Source: Apus apus (taxonomy: Eukaryota; Chordata; Aves; Apodiformes; Apodidae). Taken from it: DNA of 64,000 nt. Under the pieces are notes generated by a model. It was not told where the DNA came from and did not search any database. It worked only from the letters and a program-made list of their open reading frames with translations. Positions 52,321-64,000 of the stretch are shown here, one piece after another. Made by a program: the position numbers and the translations under genes. The number at the start of each line of letters is the position of its first letter. Within the stretch, counting starts at the first letter, position 1. Where the stretch lies: the NCBI RefSeq assembly GCF_020740795.1, contig NC_067301.1, positions 62,001 to 126,000 on the forward strand, read 5' to 3'.

Positions 52321-52419
52321 TTCTAGGCAGAAGTTGTTTGGAATAGTGCATTGCTAGCCATGGTGGTAAAAAGGTTTAATAGGTCTGAGTTGGGAGAAAA
52401 CACACAAAGAAACAACAAA

Positions 52420-52723
52420 CAAGCAGAGTTGCCTCATTTTATTTACTCAGCAAACATTTTCCCATGTGATTTCTAAACGGCATCCAAGAGCTAACTAAGA
52501 TTACTAGATGCTGGCAGCTTTTTCATGATGAAGATTTTTGCTAACAGGATCTTTTTCTGGAAATAAAGACCAATGGTTTGTAAGATATCCCAGTTTAGGT
52601 AAGTACAGTTGCTAATTATACCCACAATTAAATTGTATTTACAGCAGTGCATCTTACAGTTATTCTACAAAGGACAAGACTCTCCATCTAAAATTGTCCT
52701 ACTCCCTGGCCCATACCAGAATT
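52420..52723 (-). terminator. PARK7: PARK7 3' UTR and polyadenylation site
   Basis: About 300 nt after the stop on the minus strand. AATAAA is at 52438-52443 (minus) and is followed about 20 nt later by a strongly GT-rich tract (TTGTTTGTTGTTTCTTTGTG), the classic downstream element. Cleavage is expected near 52420. Length agrees with the short 3' UTR of mammalian PARK7. Confidence 0.8.
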
Positions 52724-57876
<5,153 letters not shown>

Positions 57877-57907
57877 TATCCTGAGGGGTTGCTTTTAGGT
57901 GAGCTGG

Positions 57908-59906
57908 CTGTGAAAGAAGGGGCTGAGGGGGTAAGAAAGAGACAATGTGGCTAAATGGCAAATCCTCTAGTACATATCCTTCCTAACAGCGAAGCTTAAC
58001 AGTAAGCAATTTGCATTTTTGCATTTTATTTCATTTAAGCCACCTCAAAATTGTTCACCAGGTCCAATTAATATTCACAGCAATACCGTTTAACTAAAGA
58101 GCTTTTTACAAAGAATGCATGATGATATTAAGGGACTACAACATTCAGCAGTGGGAGGCACAGCACATTAGCACCAGAAGAGGAAGTAGATTGGCCTAAT
58201 CAAGACTTCTACATGACTTGAATTTGCCAGAAAGAAGAGCTCAAGGTGGGTGGCAGACTGGTTTCCAGTTTGCACGCCCTCATTCATACCCAGACTACTG
58301 ACTCTTCCCCGGGTCAGCATTTATAAGCGCTTGTATGAGCTTTGACCTCATGTCTGGTGTTCAGTTTCCACACAGCATGCTTCATGAAGAGTTTCCTGTG
58401 ACTATAATGACTCAATCAGAGCCTCTGCAACTAGATTTTCTGGGTATTTCACAATTTTGTGGGGGAGAAATGTGTGTGCACATGTGTGATGGGGGAGCAG
58501 ACCACAGAATTAGCAAATGGAACAAACCAGGCTTGATACTTTTTATTTTTGAGGTGAATGGCCAAATTTCCATTTGAAGGTTAGGTTAATGTAACTACAT
58601 CATATAAAATATACACTAACTCATACTGGTCTGATAGAAGTCTGTGAAAGCATCTGTGGTGTGAGAAAGGATTTCACAGGTCATCCACTCTGAGATGTGA
58701 CATTTTTTCCTGTGTAGGGACCTTCTATCCCGAAATGCATGTAGCACCTGGGAACTCTTAAAAAAATGAGATCCATGTTTAGTCGCCTACCCAAAAGAAA
58801 ACCATTCCCTCATTCTGCTTCATCTATTTTCAGGCTCGCTCCCTGCTGTTAGCCTCATTAGAGCACAGTAACATACACTGAAATGTCCTGCAGCATGCAG
58901 AACTTGCCCAAACAGGCTAATTCAGTGTGTCAAATCCTATTTTTAGGGCAGCTTTATATACTGTCAAATGCAGGGCCAACTGCACAAGTACACTCAAATC
59001 AAAGGTATTAGCAGTAACTTCAGAACAACTTGGAGCTTCTTAATTGCATGTCTTAAAGGTACACCTTGATTGTACAAAATTAACTTCTGTATGAATTTGA
59101 CTGACTAGCAACAGACTACCTGAATAGACACAATACAGAAGTACTGCATTTGCTTTTTATTGCGTAAGAATACTCTGTATCATAGTTTGTATTCCTCTTC
59201 CATTAGTTCTTTAGATGCAAACAGGCATGCTGTCCTTAGACATTTATCATAATGCACTGACACGTTCCTGTGTCACTGTTCTTTATGGAAGTGCAGATGT
59301 AAATAGCTGTCACACTGTCAATGCTAGCAGGGTGAGACGGTTTTCTGAGAGGACAGAACCAGGCTAATACAGACGTAACAGCTGCTTCATTAACAAGCTA
59401 TCTATGCATGGTACACAAATCTTCCATATGCTTCTCAGTACCAGTATCCACACAGGCTGCTCCAAATTATTAAGCCGAACACAATCCGCTACGTACGTAT
59501 CTGCACGTTTCTCCGGATGGTGAATACTGGCAAGTGGCTGAACAAGAAACACTAGGAAAGCTTTAAACGAATTACACCCTCCAACGCCCGACCAAACTGC
59601 TACCTTCCAGAAGCCAGTGTTACGGGTCACCAGCTCGGGCAATCCTACACGTTCGCGTGTTTATTTCGGGACACGGCACCATTCGACACAACAAGGGCTT
59701 CAGGAGTCCGGAGCAGGCCCCGGGCGAGGCTGCGAGCCTGGGACCGCACGGAGAGCAGACACGGGGAGACTCGGCCACGGCAGACAAGCCAGCGGGCTGC
59801 CCGCGGGGCTGCCAGGCCGAGCCAGAGCTGAGGCGGCACAAGCGGCGGCGCAACCCCCGGGCCCGCCGCCCCCGCCCCGCGGGGCCCAGCGCAGCGCGTG
59901 ACTCAC
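57908..59906 (-). other. PARK7: PARK7 intron 1
   Basis: About 2 kb between the donor of the non-coding first exon (59906) and the acceptor before the start codon. Nothing else was recognised; the open frame at 58335-58577 looks like chance. Confidence 0.6.
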
Positions 59907-59990
59907 CTCAGCCGGGCGCGCGGCTCTGCGCGCCCTCCCCGTGACGCGCTACGGACCTACGGCAGCGCGTGCGCGAGGCGTCCCTGCAGC
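59907..59990 (-). other. PARK7: PARK7 non-coding exon 1
   Basis: On the minus strand CGCCCGGCTGAG is followed by a strong donor GTGAGT (59901-59906), inside the CpG island. Mammalian PARK7 also has a short non-coding first exon. The upstream limit is a guess; no TATA box is seen, which fits a dispersed CpG-island start. Confidence 0.6.
59964..59975 (-). promoter_or_regulatory. PARK7: NRF1-like site at PARK7 start
   Basis: CGCGCACGCGC on the minus strand matches the NRF1 palindrome YGCGCAYGCGCR except at the last base. NRF1 drives many nuclear genes tied to mitochondria, so it fits PARK7. Prediction only. Confidence 0.45.
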
Positions 59991-60107
59991 GCGAGCTAAC
60001 GAGAACGGTCAGCGCTGTGAAGGGCGGAGCTGGTGAAAGTGCCCGCAGCGCCGCGGGCAGCCCTGCCGTGTAACTCCGCTACGTGCGGTGCGGGCAGTCA
60101 CGGCTTG

Positions 60108-60168
60108 GTTGCCAGGTGACGCGCTCAGGAGGGCTCTGGAGGAGCAGCTCAAGGCCAGGCCACGTGAC
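60108..60168. promoter_or_regulatory. X-box and CACGTG E-box near PARK7
   Basis: GTTGCC-A-GGTGAC (60108-60120) fits the RFX X-box pattern of two half-sites with a one-base spacer. CACGTGAC (60161-60168) is a USF/TFE-type E-box that resembles the CLEAR element. They lie in the shared intergenic promoter and could serve either gene. Confidence 0.35.
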
Positions 60169-60416
60169 AGGAGAGCAGCCCCAGGGAAGGGCCCTCCCGG
60201 ACCTGGTGCGGGCTTCGGGAGCTCTGCTCCCGGCACGGGGCGGCTCTTAGCGTGCTGCCCATGCTGGACCGCGCAGCGCCCTGACAGGCTGGTCGGCACA
60301 GACCCGCCCTGCGTATCCCGGGCTGTCCCGGGGAACACGGCACGGGACCGACACGGCGCGCAGCCCCGCGCGCGCGTGAAGGCGGCAGGGACCGGCCGCG
60401 GGGACCCGCAGGGGGC

Positions 60417-60786
60417 GGGACTTCCCGGCCGGGCCCCGCCCCCGCGCGGCAGCTGTCCCCGCGCGCCGCCGCCGCGCCCGCTCTGCGGGGTCAGCGCGTG
60501 CCCCGCCGGTTTGACACAGCCCCCCCGCAGGCGGCGGAGGCGCGTGCAGGCTCGCCAGCGCGGTCCGTCCTTCTTGCTCCCGCGGCTGGGGGTTCCCTCA
60601 CCTTTTGGGGCAGCGGCCCGGACCGCCAGGCCACCGCGGGGATTCCGCGCGGGACTCACCGGGAAGCCCCCGGTGAGGAGCGGCCGGCGCTGCCCAGCAG
60701 TGCCGAGAGAGCTGCGGGCGCTGCCCGGCAAAGGCGGGGGTCGCGCTGGGGGGGCCGGAAAATCCCGTCGGGCCGGGGTTTTCCCC
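60417..60786. promoter_or_regulatory. TNFRSF9: NF-kappaB site cluster upstream of TNFRSF9
   Basis: Four perfect matches to GGGRNWYYCC on one strand or the other: GGGACTTCCC (60417-60426), GGGGGTTCCC (60588-60597), GGAAAATCCC (60757-60766, minus sense) and GGGGTTTTCC (60775-60784, inside a 12-bp palindrome). There is also a 9/10 match at 60638-60647. All fall within 470 bp of the start codon. TNFRSF9 is known to be induced by T-cell activation through NF-kappaB and AP-1. Confidence 0.6.
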
Positions 60787-60881
60787 GCCGCCCCCGGGGT
60801 TGACGCAGCCGGGGCCTCCGGGGGCGGCCCTAAGGGCCAGCGCCCGCCGCCCCGCGCACACTGAGCCCGCGCACCGACCCC

Positions 60882-63370
60882 ATGGGAGCGGCAGCAGCGC
60901 GGGCGGCCCGGGCGCTCCTGCCGGCGGCGCTGCTGGCCCTGGCGCTGGGCCCGGGGCCCGCGGCCGCCTTGCCCTGCCGTGCCGACTGCCCGGCGGGTGA
61001 GGGCTGGGCCGGGCTGGGGCGCGAGGCGGAGGGCGTCGGGCGCCGTCCCGCAGCAACCACCTTCTGTCTCGGCCCACAGGTACCTTCGTGGTAAGCGCAG
61101 GCTGCAGGCGGGGCGCGGAGTGTCGGCAGTGCCCGGCTGGCACCTTCTCCAGCGCGGCTGGACGCAGCCGCTGCAAGCTCTGTCGAACGTGCCAAGGTAC
61201 AGAGACAGCGGCAGGGCTGGGCGGGGCAGCGGGGCCGGGCGGGACACGGCAGCTCCTTACGGCCCCTCTCACCTCCATGGGGGGAATCATCGCGCGTTTT
61301 CTCGTCACGGCGCTGCGAGTGAAAATGGTGCTTTGAACAATAACGCCACGGGCCACCCTAACCCCCCAGCCTCTTTTGTTAAAGCAAAGTCCTTGAGCCT
61401 CTGCTGCACTGCACCGGCTGTGCCTGGGGCTGCACCTAACCTAAATCTCCCTTCCACATTCCAGGAATATTCACGTATTTAAAAGAGTGCTCCTCAAAAA
61501 GCGATGCTGAATGCACGTGCAAGGAGGGGTATCGCTGCAGCGGCGACGGCTGCTCCCACTGCGAGCAAAGCTGCGGCGTGGGCCAGGAGCACACGGTGAG
61601 GGGTAAGGTCACCCATCCCCACCAGATCAAACCTCCCGCACTCACTGCCCGACGTGCCCCACGGCACGGAAACCTCGGGAGTACGAACCACGCAAAATTG
61701 AAGCTGCCACTGCTGCTGAATGCATGGAGTGAGCACTAGCAGCAGACAAACCCACCGAACTCTGAGCCCTGCTGCAGCTCAAATCGTGCACCAGCTACAA
61801 GCAGGCAAAAATAACATTTCATATGCTGTTTTACATGCTCATCTTGTGCAAATTTACCTGTCCTTGTCTGTTGAAGGTTGTCAGACTTGCCACTATGGAA
61901 CTTTTAACAGTCAGCCCAATGGTTCCTGTAAGAACTGGACAAAGTAAGTAATCTAAAAAATGCTACAGCTATTACAGTTGACTGTATTATCTTTCTTTGT
62001 TTTTTGTTTAGGTTTTCCTGATTTGCTTTAAATGTCTTTCAGATGTTCTGCGAACCAAGTTCTGGAGTCTGGAACTGCAGCAAAAGATGTCATTTGCAAA
62101 CACGCTTCAGATAATCCCACTTCAGTCACTACCCCATCTACTGTGTCTCCTGCCATTCCATTTTCTATCACTGTGCCAGGTGAGTCATTGTATAATATTG
62201 CTTACAGAGCTATAGAACTGTGACATGCTTTGAAATATACTGTAGTTCAATCACTCACCATTTAAAGAGGCCTTTCTTCTAGCCATTTCCAGTGTTGCAG
62301 ACTTACCCAGAAGCAGATTTGGAGACAAAGTTGTCAGGTAATTCAAGGGCAGTAAAATTTTGCTGTGTAACATTTCTTAGAGAATGTTTGCTTCCTAGGG
62401 AACAAGCTCCAGACGGATGTTATCAGAATTTCTCTTACTGCAGCTGGGCTGCTGTGCATAGTGTTTCTGCTGCCTTTGTGCATATGCTTCAGTATCTGGC
62501 AGAAAAAGAAACTACATGCAGTCTTCAAGAAAAGTAAGATACATGGACTCTTCAATTTTTCTTTTTGAAAATAGACAGAAATCAGGAATCCAGGTTTTTA
62601 AGTATCTTTCAAAGATGGTTGCAGATAGTTTCATTTTTTGGTCTTGTAAGTCAGAAACAACAACTGAAAGGAAAACAGTTTGGGAATTTTTATTGCAGAA
62701 AGCAATTACCTGTGGGCATTCTGTCAACATTGCAGGTTAAGTGCATGCATATCCATAGAAATGAAGTGTATGTGGGAGGTGAAAAAGCTCAGCTAAGGCT
62801 TGCTGGTCTGGTTAAGGGTCAGTTCATTTATTACTTCCAAGGGTCATCCTTAGCAGCCAGAATCCAGCACTGCCCAAGGGAAGCTCAAAATGTTCAGCAC
62901 AAAGATGAGGTGGAATTACATCCAACATAGTTTACAGTTGGGATTTTTGTTTGGGTTTCTCTCTCTCTCTCTCTCCCTGTCCCTTTTCCTAGAGATAAGG
63001 ACCCCTTTCCTTGATCTTCTGTATAATTCTTAATTCAGGAGACAACAGCATTGCTCAAAAAAAATCTTAACAAGTATGATAAACTAGTTTTATCAGGGGT
63101 ATATGCTGTAAAGAAATAATTCCACATTACTGAATCATTTGGAATATTTTTTATTGCTGACTTCCTGCACTTGTGACTGAGGAAGGGGGAAATAAGGTGG
63201 CTGAATAAATACAACAGAAAGTAAACATCTGCTATTTTTCTTTAGTGCATGCCACACCTCAAGACTCAATTCAGGAAGATGCCTGCAGCTGCCGTTTTCC
63301 TGAGGAAGAACAAGGTGAATATCAGGATTGTGGCAAATCCACAGAATTCAGAGATCTTCTGGTGAACTAG
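60882..63370 (+). CDS. TNFRSF9: TNF receptor superfamily member 9 (4-1BB, CD137)
   Basis: Coding exons are 60882-60996, 61080-61196, 61465-61602, 61877-61943, 62043-62179, 62399-62533 and 63246-63370: 834 nt, 277 residues (human 255). It is a type I membrane costimulatory receptor of activated T and NK cells that binds TNFSF9 and signals by TRAF1/2 to NF-kappaB. Visible parts: Ala/Leu-rich signal peptide (1 to about 29); cysteine-rich repeats (about 32-164) including CPAGTFSSAAGRSRCKLC and ECSSKSDAECTC, close to human; an N-glycosylation site NGS at 138; a Ser/Thr/Pro stalk (168-192); membrane segment about 200-225; cytoplasmic KKK and the tail motif SIQEDACSCRFPEEEQ (244-259) with TRAF-binding SIQE and acidic EEE. 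The tail runs about 17 residues past the human end. Intron 1 is only 83 bp. Exon 3 has two overlapping donors (GTGAGG at 61596, GTAAGG at 61603); only the second keeps the frame. Confidence 0.95.
62958..62976. repeat. (TC)n tract in TNFRSF9 intron 6
   Basis: Uninterrupted TC dinucleotides for about 18 bases, well before the acceptor of the last exon. Confidence 0.85.
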
Positions 63371-63540
63371 GAATTGGACTGTCAAGGTCAACCACATTTG
63401 AATTTCCTTTTGGAACACAGAAGAACCACCTGTTCACATAAATAGAGAGAATCTCAGCATCTGTGCCACTGAGGAAAAAGTGCACCTTTTTCCATCTCTT
63501 AACAAAATATAAATAAATAAAAAAAATCTAGTTTGCTGAT
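63371..63540 (+). terminator. TNFRSF9: TNFRSF9 3' UTR and poly(A) signals
   Basis: Overlapping AATAAA hexamers at 63512-63517 and 63516-63521, 140 nt after the stop, followed by T-rich DNA. A longer 3' UTR using a later site cannot be excluded, since mammalian TNFRSF9 has one. Confidence 0.6.
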
Positions 63541-64000
63541 TTTATTTCTCTAGAACTAAGAATCATATTTCTAACAAGTGGTACTTGGTCTAGATATATA
63601 AAGAAGTACTGCACTTAAAAGCAGTAATGGAAGGGCAGAAGGCTTTCTGGTCTCTCTTAAAAATGGTGTCTAAGCTATAATTTACATGCAGTCTGAAAGC
63701 ATTTGATGCTAAAGAAAGAGATCTGTAGCACAAAGTCCCATGTGACGCTTGTGGTCTCTGTTACCAATACCAGCCAGCCTTTTGAATCTAGAGCTGCAGC
63801 TCCTCCTAAACTTTGGCTCAAACCCAAGTCTTGGGTTTCATGTGCCAGTACAGATAGACCTTATTTCAGCTCCCATCAACCCTAGAACCAGATACCTGAC
63901 CTGACCACTGCACACTTTACATGTAGGAGAGAGGAAGCCATAAAAATCTGGAGCTGCAAAGAACTTCTTAGTAGCTTGGATCTGTTGTTGTATTACACTG
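63541..64000. other. 3' flank of TNFRSF9
   Basis: Nothing recognised. By human synteny the next gene would be UTS2, outside the window. Confidence 0.5.

Larger units (their letters stand above)
59620..61340. promoter_or_regulatory. CpG island between PARK7 and TNFRSF9
   Basis: GC- and CpG-dense 1.7 kb containing the first exon of PARK7 (minus) and the first two coding exons of TNFRSF9 (plus). The genes are head to head with about 0.9 kb between the inferred PARK7 start and the TNFRSF9 start codon. Very long open frames here, such as 60009-61247 on the minus strand, are artefacts of GC content. Confidence 0.8.

Noticed and set aside
60009..61247. 412-codon open frame on the minus strand
   Set aside because: It is antisense to TNFRSF9 exons 1-2 within a CpG island. 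The Arg/Pro/Gly/Ala-rich product and overlapping frames on both strands show it is a GC artefact.

Overview
The window looks like bird nuclear DNA. It has three protein-coding genes with vertebrate exon-intron structure, CR1 LINE 3' fragments of the avian type, and one solo LTR that resembles the ERVL-class LTRs I know from neoavian genomes. Introns are short and gene starts sit in dense CpG islands. I cannot name the species; Neoaves is an inference from the LTR.

The three clear genes are ERRFI1 (MIG6, plus strand, coding 36862-38982), PARK7 (DJ-1, minus strand, coding 52724-57876) and TNFRSF9 (4-1BB/CD137, plus strand, coding 60882-63370). Their order and relative orientation match the human 1p36.23 block TNFRSF9-PARK7-ERRFI1 read in reverse. 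I rebuilt every coding exon from splice sites. The predicted proteins are 465, 189 and 277 residues, and all frames close exactly.

Layout. 1-27100 is intergenic sequence upstream of ERRFI1, with CR1 fragments, one solo LTR and simple repeats. 27101-30066 (minus) holds a candidate spliced gene that I do not recognise. It fires divergently from the ERRFI1 CpG island, and five exons join into one 187-codon frame. 29280-31060 is that CpG island, with a TATA box and GC boxes for ERRFI1. 30274-40340 is ERRFI1. 40341-52419 is intergenic and contains perfect short-loop hairpins, a 21-bp inverted repeat pair and a GC-rich block. 52420-59990 is PARK7. 59620-61340 is a CpG island between PARK7 and TNFRSF9, which stand head to head. 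60882-63540 is TNFRSF9, and the window ends in its 3' flank.

The genes do unrelated jobs. ERRFI1 is an inducible feedback inhibitor of EGF-receptor kinases, PARK7 is a redox-sensing chaperone-like protein, and TNFRSF9 is a lymphocyte costimulatory receptor. The regulatory sequence fits these roles: several perfect kappa-B matches lie just upstream of TNFRSF9, and housekeeping-type NRF1, X-box and E-box matches lie on the PARK7 side. The strongest candidate for something undescribed is the divergent minus-strand gene next to ERRFI1.
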